Assembly: GCA_023078555.1 (NCBI GenBank)
Contig: CM041196.1
Location: forward strand, 6,451,652-6,515,651
Direction: 5' to 3'
Source: Ulva prolifera
Lineage: Eukaryota; Chlorophyta; Ulvophyceae; Ulvales; Ulvaceae
Length of the DNA stretch: 64,000 nt
The position numbers and the translations under genes were made by a program. Positions 45,668 to 57,667 of the stretch are shown one piece after another (position 1 is the stretch's first letter; every line of letters starts with the position of its first letter). The notes beneath the pieces were generated by a model that searched no databases, had not been told where the DNA came from, and was given only the letters and a program-made list of their open reading frames with translations.

Positions 45668-46295
45668 TGACCTCTCGCCGCTTACAGGCCATCCGGCCTG
45701 AGTGGTGGGGTGCCCCTTGGGCGCCCCGTCCGCTTGACGCCACCGATCCGTGGCCTCTGACTCCAGCTAGGCCGGGTCGGATGGGTGTACAGGATGCCTT
45801 CGTTGGCGTGTGCGGGGACTGCGGAGACGACATGGGCGATGCATTGTCCTGGGTGCGGTGCGGCGTGGGCCGGCGAGGCTGCGCGGCGGTGTGCCAGGCT
45901 GGCGTGGTATGCTGTGGCTTGGTGGGGTGGGGGTGGGTCTTGGGGCCAGGGCGGCCCCCGGCAATCGGGCGGCCATGATGGGCGGCCTCAGGCAGCAGTG
46001 TGTTGGGTTTGGCCCTGTCGTACGGCGGCGGGCGTTGTGGTGCTGGTGGTTGTGATGTTGTGTGTCGGCCGTGGGGTTTGTGCGTGCGTGTGTGGGTTTG
46101 GGTTTGTGGGTGTGTGGGTGTGTGCTTGGCGGTCTACGGATCTGTGTCTTTTGCTGCGCCGGTGCTGGGTTATTTTTTTTTTTGGCCGCGGTGGGTGTCG
46201 CGTGCGTGGGTGTCTGTGTGTTTGCTTCGTTTGTTTAAACAAACAAATTTGCTTCGTTCGCGGTGCTGCCCGCCTTGCTGCCTTTGTCCTTGTAA
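43696..46295 (+). mobile_element. LINE-1: 5'-truncated non-LTR retrotransposon with exact TSD
   Basis: Bounded by CACTCAGCCTCG at 43684-43695 and 46296-46307, an exact 12-bp target duplication. The 2.6-kb element holds the C-terminal third of ORF2 (to the TGA at 45665-45667) and a GT-rich 3' UTR of about 630 bp that ends CTTTGTCCTTGTAA with no poly(A). The 5' truncation removes the reverse transcriptase core, as usual for target-primed insertions that stop early. Confidence 0.9.
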
Positions 46296-46523
46296 CACTC
46301 AGCCTCGACGTGCATGCAAGTGAAAGACATGATGCTTGTGCACCAAAAGGCACTACAGCAGACGAGCTGCCGCTGAAGAGCAACCTGGAGTTGCTGTCTT
46401 GTCGCTTGTTGCTGCACATGTGCATGTACATGTGGGGTCACCCCCCTGCAGGTCACCCCCCTGCATAGCATGCTCTGCTGGGCTGTGCTTCAGGTCCTGC
46501 AGTGCACACTCGTTGAGCCCAGT

Positions 46524-46574
46524 TGTGGCAATCCACAATTCAGTGATATGGCCGCTATACCACTGGATTGCCAC
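46524..46574. repeat. FB1 foldback repeat, copy 3 (short)
   Basis: TGTGGCAATCCA, then CAGTGATATGGCCGCTATAC and CACTGGATTGCCACA: the two outer parts of the FB1 hairpin with most of the middle missing. Confidence 0.75.
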
Positions 46575-46756
46575 ACCAGTCGATCGCGAGGCCATCATGA
46601 GCGCATCATATATGTAGTACAAGGATGACTGCGGCGATGACTGCGCCACACTGATACATGCTGTTCAGTTGATCGGCTACTCGTGAGTCGTGCTGCATTT
46701 TTACGCAACCGTGTGGCAGGGAGAGCAGGTCTCACTGTACATATCATGATCGGAGT

Positions 46757-46835
46757 ATGCTATCACAGCATGGACAGATGATGCTCATGGTGGTGTGCTA
46801 TCACAGCATGGACAGATGATGCCCATGCATGGTGG
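46757..46835. repeat. Tandem duplication, about 40 bp
   Basis: TGCTATCACAGCATGGACAG plus ATGATG(C)(T/C)CATG..GTGG occurs twice in a row with small differences. Confidence 0.8.
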
Positions 46836-47780
46836 TTTGCACGATGCAGGCTGTGCTGGAACCGGCCAGTGGCCAAGCTCGACTGCAGTACCTCAGTACC
46901 TCAGGTTTTCAACCTGAGCTCTCCCTAGCTTGGAGGCCAATCACGAGCCTGCCAGAGAATTCCCCAGGGCGATGAGCAACCTAGAGTTGATGATACGACC
47001 GAAGCTGCACCACCTGGTACTGGCAGCCAGCCACCGATCAACGCAGGATCCTGTGTAGGATGTGATGGTGTTCTGTACCTCCTCTAGCCACTGTACAGAG
47101 CACGCATGCCAGTGGTGTTGCGCCTAAATCGGATTGAGGCTGCATGCGGGAACATGCTCGCGTGTGAGTGGCGGAGCACCGCTGTCGCTGTGCATCAGTG
47201 TGGCTGGCAGACGGTGCTGGCAACACTGTAGAAGAGGCTCTGGGTACAGCGTTCTGGAGAGCTGCCGCCCTTCTTGATTCCACTGCTCCCGCCTCAAGGG
47301 GCGTTGCCAGCAGTGACGCCGCCTCGAGGGGCGTTGCTGTGGGTGCTTAGATCTCCAGGGGCGGAGGCGGCGCCGGCAGAGGCTGTGTCGCTATCGCCGC
47401 GGAGGTTGGTGCATCAGCCCCTGAAGGCCTGCCCTGCTCCTGCTTTACGCATGGCGCAAAATATGTCTGATCCTGGCGATATGGTGTTCCTCTGTTGTGG
47501 TGGTGGAATTCGCAGGTTGATTGTCTGTGCTGGGGCCTGAGATGTGTCCAAGCCAAGCACCAACACCCCAGGGTGCTCCAGGTGTAGAGGTGATCCATCT
47601 GGCGTGCCAGAGCGGCACCGAGGCGGTGCGTGGCTCACGTGGTCGCTGCTGGTTATGCTCAGCACACTTCTGCCTTCGCAGGTGGCTGCCCCGGAGCTCC
47701 AAGGCCCCCGTGTGCTTGGCGGCCAAAATGGAGTCCACAGTCCTGGCGTGCGACGCGTACATGTGGCGTGGGCTTGTGTG

Positions 47781-47924
47781 TTACAAGGACAAAGCAAGCG
47801 AGGCAGGTAGCACCGCAAGCACGAACCAGGGGAAACCACACACCACGCAGCAAGCCACACGAAGCTCACACCAAAACACCCACGCAACGGCAGCACCCTC
47901 GCCGGACACAGCGACACAGCCACA
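47781..47924 (-). mobile_element. LINE-1, 144-bp solo 3' end with 13-bp duplication
   Basis: TTACAAGGACAAAGCAAGCG onward is the inverse of the LINE-1 3' end and about 94% like 39066-39205. It is flanked by GTGGGCTTGTGTG at 47768-47780 and 47925-47937, exact over 13 bp. Confidence 0.85.
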
Positions 47925-50117
47925 GTGGGCTTGTGTGTGCTGCTGCGGTGTGCGTGAGTTGACATCATCAGTCTTGACGGCAAGCATGTTGCTGTGAACT
48001 ACTTGCGTTGTCCTGTCTCGAGTCCATGATCCAGTGTGACTGTGCCGTTCGCAGGCCGGCACCTGGTTCTAGCCTTGTAAATTCACATGGACCAGCTGCC
48101 TGGGGAATGATCGGTATCGTTGCCGATGTGTGCAGGCTGGTGCGCCACTTGTGTAGCCGACATGATTCCTGGATGAACGTACGACTTTATCTGTTGCGGG
48201 AGAAAGACACACAGTCACAAGAAAGAAAGCAGTGGCAGGCTGCTCATGTGAACCCGCTCTCACCAGTCATTGTGTCCAGCCCGTGCATACCTTGCTGCTC
48301 GTAGACTCGTAGACTCTTGCCGTCTACAGATCTCGCCGCTGAGGTCAAGTCCGTCCACTCTCTGGCGCACACAGCCCTGCGTTAACGTTCCTGTCACTAC
48401 GGTAGCATGCGGTATACGTAGTGATCCGAAGCTGGAGCAAGTGGACTCTGCGGCCCCAAGAAGTAGGATAGCGAATCTCAATCGGAGACAGCACGCTGCC
48501 TATAGTACAGAGCTGTGAAGTTGAGAACGCAGGCGGAACAGGTGCATGTGGCCGTGGGGTGGCCGCCACAGCTGTGGCCTGTGCAACACTCCATACAGCA
48601 CCGGTGGCCACGACACCTTCAGCTGAAGCGAGCCCCTGGCTGAGCGTGGGCGTAGCAATGTAATCCGGCTGCAGGCTGAAGCGACCACGGGGACGTCACC
48701 GCCCTGCCGACACCCCCCGCAGCAGCCCCACCCGCGCTTAGCCCGGGGGCTCATTTCATCGTCGTGATTCTTGACCACGGGCTGAGCTGCGTGCAGCGGT
48801 GGGCCGTAGCCTGCCGCAGGTGCTGATGACCTGCAATACGACTGCATCGAGCGGTTCTGGCATCAGCAGCCCGTCCGCGGGCCATGCGTGTGGCGGGAAG
48901 CGCGTCAATACTTTGATCATCGCGCATCAGCGGGACGCTGTGGAGTGATGCATGGGAGGGTGTGGGGGCGCACAGGAGGAAGGAGGCACAGCGTGAGACC
49001 TAGGCATGAGACGTCTCGGTACCTATAGCTAGCTAGGCTGCAGTGTGCTTGTGATGCATGGATGCATGCGACAAGGCACATGCATCTGGCTGTGGATGCT
49101 GCCATCTGTTCATCATGACTTGTGAGCTTGAGGCAAGGCCATAACAGCTCTGCAGCCAAGGTAGCTGGCAGTGCATATCCTGTCCCACCGATGGCTGGCA
49201 GCCCGTGAGTGTGGCCCGAGGCGGAGCACGGGGTCCGCGCTTACAACGAAGCGGGCAGGCTGGAAATAGTTCGTTCGGCTGAGTGGTCAGAGTGTGGAGA
49301 GTGCTGTGGATGGCTTGGGTCTGATTTGACAGGCTGAGTCTTGCTGTTGCATGAGGGCCCAGTGCACCTCACATGCATCAACAGCCAGACAGTCACAGAG
49401 CGATGACCCCTACATCAGAGGGCAGCAAGGTCACACAGGTCGGCACAGTCAGCTTAGGTGGGGGGTCCGGCTCTGCTGTGAGCATAATACAATATGCAAA
49501 GCAGATAGTCATCTATGACAGCTGGCGCTGCTACAGCTTCACCGGGGCTGCGGCATCCAGTCGATCAGCGGATAATCCTCATCAAGTACGTTAACATACC
49601 GGCTGCAGCGAGTTTCTGCTTGCTGCAAGCTACGCAGCTTCCGTGCTGACGCTACACGTCATGTGCACGACTGGCGAATGACCACCAACCTGTACACGCG
49701 CTGACTGCGGCTGCTGGGGAACAACAAGCAGAACGTATTTAAAGCTCGTGATATCACGATGTGTGTTGGCCTAGCGCAGTGTAACGCGTCAACACCGTTT
49801 CATCTGATAGAACGTGTACAGCCGATGACTCTCCGTGAAGCTGCATCGCACCGGGGCATGCTCACATGCAGATTTCCCAGCGTAGCAGACGATATACACC
49901 TGATTGCCATCACTTACTAGCGATGCGCTGACTGGCACTTGCTCTACTCGAAACATCCTTGACGTGGACAGGCACATTGCAGACAGCGGAAATGGACGTC
50001 ACTCCCTCGTCGCCCCAGCCAAATCAGCCCGGCAAAGACAGTGACACACCAGTTGATAAATGTAAAACCTAAGCTGTTAGCATCGTCGACGCGCAAAGCC
50101 CTCGAGCGGATTCAGAG

Positions 50118-51919
50118 ATGAGTTCGAGAGCTGCCCACACCCTTCCGGTTCCTCTCGTCCATGACTCTGCGGCCGAGGGTCTACAAGATTCGAACAGGCA
50201 ATCCTGTACAACCATCGTAGGGCTTCGGGTCCGGCTGATCACTTTCAGCGCCCCGTTTTGCCTGCTTTGCTCGGCTGTGGTGCTGGAGTGCATGGCATAC
50301 CTGCGGAGCGCAGCATGCAGCAACGTGTACATCGCAGGTGCGCGTCTACAGCGTGATAGCTACTCCTGCGACCAAACATTGAAGTCGATGTACCGAGATA
50401 GATGCCAGGCGCAATAGGTTCTTAGGGATGTGCACACCGACCTGCAGCATGGGGCTTTCGGCAGTGTGACTCGGCACCGGTACTATAGTACACCAAGCTG
50501 CCCTATACATGTCCAACTAGTAGGTTCACATCTGGAATTGCGTCAATCGATAAAACACCGCTTCAGCTTGCACGTTCCGTCGCAGAAGCGCGCAGTGCTT
50601 ACTGTACACCGACGCCACGGACGTGACTTTGTCCAGCCGCGCACCCAGCTTGACGACGTGCTCGAAGCAACGTGAGCCAGGGCAATGATGTGTGATAACT
50701 TTCTTGGGGAGACGAGTGGCGATCGGACACGGATGTCGATTGATGTGCACCGTCTACATGTTCGAATGTATAGTCGAATTACGTCAGCAGATTGAGCAGT
50801 AAGAGTCATGATTATGGTTGTAGAATGTATGTGATGTCTACTTGATGCTGTGTTTTGAGGGGGCCTTCCTCGCGTTGGTCATGTTCACCACTGTGGAAGT
50901 AGCGACAGCGAGCGCAGCTGCAGCAATGGAGCTACAAATCAACATACCTATGTAGCATATGATGCTGCTAGCCAGAAATGCATTGGCACTCTAGCCATAT
51001 GGCTGATCCAGGACTTCCGCCTGGGAACCATTAATGCAACAGCACCATTCATGGTCAAAGCCTTCCGTTTGCATTTGGCTGGCAGATGCAGGCAAGGCGA
51101 AAGCACAGTAGGTCGTTCTGCATATGTGCCACTACTTTGCTTCCCATACTTCCAATGCCACGCGCCCGAGCAAGACGGTTTCTTGACCTCGAGACGTGCA
51201 TGGGTTTTGCCCAGCTTGGCCAGCTTGCCCAGCTTTTTGCCCGCAACGAACGCTGCCATTTCAGCAACCGGTGATCAGAGCCTGCACCCCTTGGTAATTG
51301 AGATTTCATCCAGGGCGCCATGTTGAACAGCTTTTTCGTGCTATCGGTCGCATGTCGACATGTCAATGCAAACTAGTTCGCAGACAGGCTCATTGTGCAA
51401 ATGTCCTGATGCCAACGGCGCAGTGGTCTTCTCCAGCAGAGGGTCGCCGCGGCGGCAATATTGATGCCATGTGCAAAGGAACTGGCTGCGGCGCGTGCTT
51501 GCCATCTCCATTGCACAACACACCAGTAGACTCAGCATGCGAGACACAGTGATTCCTCATCTGACTACACCACAAAATTATCTGACGACTGGCCACACCA
51601 GGAAGCAGCATGCATACAAGCGGGCCTTTGACATGCAGGCGATGTGTACAGCCACCCTTACGACCTGAGCAGCGACATGTTTGGCAGCTGGTGCTGCTAC
51701 GACATGAAGCGGAGAGACACGGCCCAGCACAAGCTCGCGAGGCTCTGTGTCTACATGGCCGTTGCGGCCGCGCTGGTGTTGGTGGGGCTGTGCTGTCGGC
51801 AGCGCCAGCGTGGCGGGGCCCGACACGTTGTCGAAGCGGCGGGCGCAGGTGGCTGTTGGGCCCCTAGACGATCCTGCGGCAGGGAGGGCGCGAGTGAGCT
51901 GGCAGAGCTGGAGGTGTGA
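50118..51919 (+). CDS. T2-type two-helix loop protein P1 (family member)
   Basis: Predicted exons 50118-50337 and 51639-51919 (166 residues). Exon 1: short polar N-terminus, helix 1 (LITFSAPFCLLCSAVVLECM) and SAACSNVYIA with the donor GTGCGC. Exon 2: GDVYSHPYDLSSDMFGSWCC, then the basic KRRDTAQHKLAR, helix 2 (LCVYMAVAAALVLVGLCC) and a tail ending ASELAELEV, stop. The end resembles GSELADLEV of P4. It opens the first plus-strand cassette. The 1.3-kb intron shows nothing else convincing; an open frame at 50430-50675 was not assigned. Confidence 0.65.
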
Positions 51920-52117
51920 TGCCGTCATAACTGGCTGCTTGCTTCTGCAACATCTCGAATGTGAATTTGCTGGTGCTGTTGCTGACAACTGCCGTCTGAC
52001 TGGGTGATGCCGCTTTTTCACAACTGTCTTCAAGGAGGAGGAAGTTCTTGCCACAGCAAGGGCTTCAGTCTGGACTGTGCTGGTGAGTGGGCTAGCTCCT
52101 CCAGCTGTATGTAGTTA

Positions 52118-52222
52118 CAAAGGACAGAGGCCGGGCAGTGAGCCGTTGCCAGGAATACACACGCAAATCCACTCACGCAGTCATGGCACTAGGCCGGGCA
52201 CGAGCACGTACCACAGCTCGGC
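52118..52222 (-). repeat. LINE-like 3' end, diverged copy
   Basis: GTTACAAAGGACAGAGGCCG and the inner AGTCATGGCACTAGGCCGGG match 55563-55680 along about 110 bp. The terminus GTTACAAAGGAC is the inverse of the LINE-1 end GTCCTTGTAAC, which suggests a related LINE family. Confidence 0.65.
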
Positions 52223-52282
52223 CGTGCTGTGCGCTGCTCCTGCGTGTGCTTGCATGCATGTGTGTGCGCCCAGTTGGCAGTC

Positions 52283-53150
<868 letters not shown>

Positions 53151-53457
53151 CAGTTGGCATCAGAGCGCTGGACACGGATCGTGGTCCCCATAGTTCAGGC
53201 AGTCTCACAAAGGGAGACCCACATCAGGCGCATCCCAAATTGGCATTCTGCCGGGCGCCTATAAGCCAGGCATGTCCAGCACTCTGTACACCCCCCATGC
53301 CGGCCAACCTTAAGCGTCCACAGCAGCCTGCAAAAAGGTCGACGCCCACACCGGCATGTGACTTTACAGTCGACACCCACACAAGCTACGAGAGCTTCAC
53401 CTGGTCATGCCGGGACCATGTGCAAACCTTCTATGGACTTGCACACATGCTCTGCAG

Positions 53458-55736
53458 GAGCCCCGAGGCGACGGCCAGCGCACAGCGCGCGCAGCACAGC
53501 GCCCGCGCAGCCCGTCCGTCTCCCCCACAGCACGCCTGCTCGTCAACCAGGGCCACGACGCCCACTTGACCGACGGCATGCGCACCCCCGGCAGCCCCAT
53601 CTTTCGCATCATGCTGGGACTAGCGCTGCTGGCGGCCCCTGTGGCCACTGGCATCGCCGCGGCCCGCGCCGAGGCGGCCGCGCGCGGCCGCCAGGCTATC
53701 GTGAACCACCACTGCTACATGGTGTACAGAGGTGTGCTCGAGTAAGCTGAGTGCATCGCCGACACCGCCTGTGCATGCCGCCGGGGCGTGGCATAATGCA
53801 TGACGCAGTCGGCATCCTCGTCAGCTGGCAATCCTTTTGTGCCGTAACGATTGTACCCATTGGGCGCCTGTAAATTTCCCAGCATTGGGTCTTGTTCCGG
53901 TGCTCTGTCGTATTTCTAGCATGCTTGCATATGGACCAGCTGCTTGAATTGCCGCGCAGCCTCGCCGCAAATGGCGAACACGCGTGCTGCTGTGCAGGGT
54001 GCGCGGCGGAGGCCGGCATGGCAGCCTCGGAGCTCCGATGGCCGTACGAGGGCGCCCTCCACGACGGCTTCCCCTTGGGCTTCGTACCTGTCGAAGAATG
54101 CGCATCCCCGCAGATCAACATCGCCGAGGTGTGCGGCGGCAGCCGCAACATCAGCAGCAGCACCGCCCAGTGCTGCTGCGCGCAGGAGATGCACGACTGC
54201 TCCATCCTGCCCTCGGACAGTGTGGACGCATGGCGCGCCCGCAGCGCGCGCGCCTGGGCCTGGGTCGAGGCCCTCCGCACCGCATTCGCGGCCACCGCCA
54301 TCCCCTGCGCCATGGCCGCATGCATGCTACTCGCCACCGGCCCCCTCCTCGCACGAGTCTTCCCCCGCTGCAGTGCCATGCATGTAGATCATGCGGAGGA
54401 CAAGGGGGGGTGCCACCAGTGGTGGGGGTGCGTTGCGGCGCGTGCGCGGATGTGCGGTGCCTCCGTGTGCGGGGGCGCGGTGCGTGCCGGCCATCGGCTG
54501 GCGGACGCCGCATGCACGCCGTGGCGAGTGTGGAGCAGGGACCAGCGGCAGGACGGCCTGCGGCTGCTGCTGGGGGCGGTGCTGCCGGTGACGCTCACCA
54601 TCGCCGTGATCGTGTCTGCCGTCACGCTGCAGTTCCTCGCCGTTAGCTGCACACATCAGCGCTCGCTCTGCGAGCTCAACCGCATATCTTACAGTAAGTG
54701 GTACAGCAGACATCCAGCTGACGCGGGTGTGCTTCTGTGCTGCTGCTGCTGCTGCTGCCATGCATGCCATGATGCTGCGGAGCACATCTTCGTGCGCGTG
54801 CCGCTGCGTGGTCGACATGTCGACTGCCATGGTTGCACGCATGACCTGTCGAGCATGTGACGCGACTGCCGGCGCCGTTGGTCATGTCTGTCTCACCCAC
54901 AGCACGCCTGCTGGTGGACCCAGACCAGTACGTTTGCTCCACCCCCGGCAAGCAGACCCCATCTGTTTGGTCTGGGGGCATCGTTGCTTTTGGGCAATTG
55001 GCTTCCTGTTTGGGCGTGTTTGTCTGCGCAACAGTCTTGTTGTTTTCACATTCAAGCAGTCTGACCTCGCTCTGCGTGTCTAAAGCATCGCATGGAAGTG
55101 CTATCCCTATGCGAGTCAGCGCTATTATATGCTCATCAGGATGTACTGCAGCTGTGGCTTGGCCTACCTTGGGGAACTTAGAGCTACGTAGCCATAGCCG
55201 CAATCACGTGCTCGGTCTGTGCAGCCTAAGCACATCTGGCTTGTGCAGGTTGCGGCGAGTTCTTCTACTTCTGTGAGCAGAGGGAGGTGCTTGCCGATAA
55301 CCTCCTCATGCCGACGTCCTCGATGGCGTTTCTCTGCTGCGTGCTAGGCACGTGGTGCGTGGGTCCGTTCGTCAAGCGCTTGCACAGCGCACGCGGCACC
55401 ATTCTTGCTCATAACAACCCAGGCGTGGCCGTCGGTGATGAGAGTGCGGTATGCTCTGCTCGCCTGAAGCTTGCCATTTCAGGGCGTGTGTGTGCAAGCG
55501 GCGCAGGAATGATGTCTGCTGGCGTCGTCTGTTGCATAGCGCCGCTTGTCATCTTGCTCTACGTATGTATTTACAAAGGACAGAGGCCGGGCATGCGACC
55601 GGTTCTCGGAATCCATCCTCGAACCTATTCACTCAATCATGGCCCTAGGCCGGGTACGAGCACACACACCGCAGCCCTACCGGCATGTATGTATGTGAAT
55701 ACTTTCTCCCCCGTGATCATTTTGCGCACGCGCTGA
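53458..55736 (+). CDS. B-type four-helix loop protein P2 (family member)
   Basis: Predicted exons 53458-53731, 53998-54693 and 55249-55736 (about 485 residues; an upstream exon or the Met at 53407 supplies the start). Exon A: SPTARLLVNQG, helix 1 (IMLGLALLAAPVATGIA), IVNHHCYMVYR. Exon B: GCAAEAGMAASELRWPYEGA, FPLGFVPVEECASP, a NISSS sequon, CCCAQEMHDCSILPSDSVDA, helix 2, and helix 3 (LLLGAVLPVTLTIAVIVSAV); donor GTAAGT. Exon C: SCGEFFYFCEQREVLADNLL and helix 4, WCVGPFVKRL. Exon A is 274 bp, the same as in P5. From 55563 the frame runs into a LINE-like repeat, so the native end is probably lost or earlier; a donor-like GTATGC at 55449 is an alternative. Confidence 0.68.
55563..55680 (-). repeat. 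LINE-like 3' end, second copy, in the P2 3' end
   Basis: TTTACAAAGGACAGAGGCCG, AATCATGGCCCTAGGCCGGG and TACGAGCACAC match 52118-52222. It overlaps the last part of the P2 open frame. Confidence 0.65.
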
Positions 55737-56018
55737 CAGACTGGTCCATCGCTGGATGGTGGGGGCATGCGTATGTGTTGGGGCTGACGCAGCCTGCCTG
55801 GAGCATGAACGCGGCCAAGTAGGCAAGTAGACAAGTAATTTCAGTTTCGAAGGATAGCTCCGCTCGCGACCAATCGACCTCGGCTGCGCTGAGGGGACGT
55901 AGCCATGCGCCACATGCATCCTTCTGCGCACGTGGCTGAGCATGTTTTCTGTGACATGGCGCACAGTCCACTGTTTGGCCAAGAAAGAGAATGCGCCCAC
56001 ACGACATGGGGCCTGAGC

Positions 56019-57667
56019 ATGCAGGAACCACCCGATGCACAGCAGGAACAGCAGGCACCTGCTCCACCTGAGCCTGAACCCACGGCAGCAGATGTAGCCG
56101 ATCAAGTCAGCTCACCAGCTAGCTGCGGTGACGGGCCCCATTCCTCCACCGACGAGACCGTGCCAGCTCCCTGGAGCTCACGTAGCGTATGGTGGAGCAC
56201 CGCCAGCGACCTGCGCAGACGGACCGCGGTCGTGGCGGCTTGCGTGCAGCTGCACTTGCGGCGGTGTGTGGCTGCGTGGCTGCCGCTAGGCGCCGCTGCG
56301 GCTGTGCTGGCGGTGGCGCTGCTGCTGAACGTGGTCACCACCGCGCGGGAGGCTTCGGTGACTGGGCCCTGCTACAAGGAGTACCGCGGTGCGTTTGCCT
56401 AGGCCTGCACGCCGCTTGAGTCGCAATTGCTCTTCAGTGAGGCGTGTACCGTGGTGGAAAGACAGCACTGCCATGGTGCACCTGGCTGACAACTATGGCT
56501 GATGTTTTCTGGCTGAAGTTGGCAAGAAGTTCAGTGACGAATCCTGTTGATCTGATGTTGGTGCTGACGCTGCCGCGGGGCAGTTATCACTTCAAGAGCG
56601 TTGGCTTGTACATCTCGCAGCTGTGCACCGTTCGACCAGCACCATCGCAGAAGCCTGTTTGGAATTTGTAGAGGCTCAGGCAAGCGGTCCCTGTTCTTGC
56701 CTTTTCTGAGAGCAGCACGCATGCCCACCAGCATGCCTGCCACCTGGCCGCTCTACGCTGCATTGCCACTGCTTTGGATTATCTTGGAGTAGGTCTGCAT
56801 CGCACTCGAGCTCGCAGAGAGCATGCCAGTGGCCGCAGCAGACCCTAGCATCTGACCTGAGCACAGCTCACATGGCACTCCTGTCGTATAACCACTCGCA
56901 ATTCTGTCAAACATTCAGAATCACCAATGCAAGTTTGGGCCGTCGTCCACGGCCACCGCTGCGTCGCACTCCAGCTGTACTTGCACATTTAAGGTACTGA
57001 CGTTTCTAGGTTCTTGCCGCTAGGCTGATGTTGGGAGTTTGCTTCACACGCGGTGTCCGGATCATGTATGAGACTGCTGCAGTTGCTTTTGTTGCCCCGG
57101 GCGCGATCACCGTGGCGGTGATTCAGATACAACTCGGTGACTCCCTGCACGCATCCACCAGTGACAGGTCGACTTGCGTCATTTTCAGGGCTGCCATCGT
57201 GAAATCAGACCTGACAATTCGGAGTTGTTGCAAATGATTGGGGCTCGCCAGTGTTGGCATGCAAATGCGTACATCGCTACTGCTGTGGTGCAGGGTGTGT
57301 GGCGGGCATACATGACTACGACCCCTTGCACGCCGTCGCCTTGCACTGGCCGAACCAGGCCTCCCTACCCAAGACCCTCGCCTGGGGGGACATCGACCCC
57401 CACTACCTCCCGCCCGGCCCCCCCGAGGACGTGACCCGCGTCTGCAGAGACCAGCTGCTGCTCTGCGCGAGGAAAGGGAGATGGTTCCGGCGGTCCGTCC
57501 GGGCGGCCTGGAGGTGGCAGGCGTGGCTACAGGCGGTCGCGGCGGTGCTGTTGGGGCCGGGGGTGGCTGTGGCGTACATGCTGGGGGTGCGGACGTCGTT
57601 GCTGGGCACAGCGTTGTGGGTGATCGAGCACGATCTTTCACCCCTGTCGCAGCAGTTGCCGGCGTAG
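56019..57667 (+). CDS. A-type two-helix loop protein P3 (family member)
   Basis: Predicted exons 56019-56388 and 57294-57667 (247 residues). The Met at MQEPPDAQQEQQAPAPPEPE was chosen because it matches the polar start of M3; an upstream Met at 55905 is in frame. Exon 1 has an acidic and proline-rich tail, helix 1 (LGAAAAVLAVALLLNVVTT) and GPCYKEYR, donor GTGCGT. Exon 2: GCVAGIHDYDPLHAVALHWP, SLPKTL, CRDQLLLCARKG, helix 2 (AVAAVLLGPGVAVAYMLGVR) and SLLGTALWVIEHDLSPLSQQ to the stop. A diverged MITE (57158-57256) lies just before the acceptor. It follows P2 by about 0.3 kb. Confidence 0.72.
57158..57256 (+). mobile_element. hAT-like MITE, copy 5 (diverged), in the P3 intron
   Basis: CAGTGACAGGTCGACTTGCG, CAGGGCTGCCATCGTGAAAT and CAATTCGGAGTTGTTGC follow the family consensus. 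Flanks GCATCCAC and GCATGCAA match at 6 of 8. Confidence 0.6.

Larger units (their letters stand above)
46308..50117. other. Repeat-dotted intergenic stretch, no gene supported
   Basis: Holds FB1 copy 3 (46524-46574), a tandem duplication (46757-46835) and a LINE-1 3' end (47781-47924). Frames at 47.3-48.9 kb overlap on both strands without domains. An A-box-like GGCTGAGTGGTCAGAG at about 49276 has no matching tRNA body. Confidence 0.5.

Noticed and set aside
49265..49335. tRNA-Ser/Leu-like A box GGCTGAGTGGTCAGAG
   Set aside because: No T arm or anticodon stem at the right distance.
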